The notes under the pieces were generated by a model, which saw only the letters and a program-made list of their open reading frames with translations, searched no databases and was not told the origin of the DNA. A DNA stretch of 33,460 nt. Origin: Bacteroidaceae bacterium (GTDB taxonomy: Bacteria; Bacteroidota; Bacteroidia; Bacteroidales; Bacteroidaceae). The stretch covers positions 1 to 33,460 of the forward strand of contig JAILRU010000028.1 in the NCBI GenBank assembly GCA_024697945.1, given 5' to 3'. How positions within the stretch are numbered: the first letter of the stretch is position 1; every line of letters starts with the position of its first letter. The translations under genes were made by a program, and so were the position numbers. This document shows, piece by piece, positions 33,390-33,460 of this stretch.

Positions 33390-33460
33390 TTACTTTTTGT
33401 TGAGTGCGGCCTCGACTTCAGTAAGCAGCAGGCGGAGTTTTTCCATGACAGGCTGTGCAT
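33390..33460 (-). CDS. C-terminal end of a probable ZapA cell-division protein (partial)
   Basis: Only the last 22 codons are in the window: AQPVMEKLRLLLTEVEAALN then KK and a stop at 33390. The sequence is helical and charged, like the C-terminal coiled coil of ZapA, and in Bacteroidales a zapA-type gene commonly precedes rny. The assignment is based on gene order and a short helix, so it is tentative. The 5' part lies beyond the window edge. Confidence 0.5.
   Translation of the reverse strand, partial: AQPVMEKLRLLLTEVEAALNKK

Overview
The window looks like chromosomal DNA of a Bacteroidales bacterium, most likely a Prevotella-like genus. Reasons: eight promoters match the Bacteroidetes -7 box TAnnTTTG; there is a lipid-anchored TamA homologue (TamL) beside TamB; one secreted protein carries a type IX secretion tail; phoH, purC, menG and aroE lie in one minus-strand series; and intergenic DNA is full of short tandem words typical of this group. 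The genes are mostly housekeeping. I see no prophage, integrase, transposase or CRISPR array.

Layout. 25-6818 (minus): a secreted protein and the L-arabinose catabolic set araB, araA, araD. Between araD and araA sits a frameshifted four-helix-bundle gene framed by 35-bp inverted repeats. Between araA and araB sit a terminator, a composite repeat (locus A) and a separate araB promoter. 6845-11527 (minus): class I fumarase, hflX, a coiled-coil lipoprotein and rsmI. 11684-13461 (plus): thymidine kinase and an AI-2E-type permease. 13462-14251: composite repeat B and an initiator tRNA (minus). 14252-23497 (plus): a TetR regulator, fabG, a small RluA-type pseudouridine synthase, tamB and tamL, the last two overlapping by 4 bases. 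23498-24169: composite repeat C. 24170-27665 (minus): aroE, menG/ubiE, purC, phoH. 27809-31752 (plus): a DUF5715/M15-like periplasmic protein, a small Gly/Arg-rich exported protein, carboxynorspermidine dehydrogenase and recA. 31788-33460 (minus): RNase Y and the last codons of a probable zapA. recA and rny share one palindromic terminator.

Functional links. AraA, AraB and AraD take L-arabinose to D-xylulose 5-phosphate. TamB and TamL form an envelope-spanning assembly module. AroE (chorismate branch) and MenG (last step of menaquinone synthesis) share an operon.

Most interesting signals. (1) The three longest gene-free gaps hold three composite elements of the same architecture but different sequence: a direct-repeat array with an exact 22-bp period, then 8-bp-period words in inverted arms around an AT-rich core. 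The 8-bp words are related between loci (GTTTCAGC, GTTTCACA, GTGTCACA). (2) Intergenic repeat families appear to have entered reading frames: internal inserts in TamB, AroE and MenG, and the C-terminal tails of HflX, PhoH, PurC, Tdk and TamB. (3) The four-helix-bundle gene looks like a small cassette that landed in the ara operon and then lost one base.
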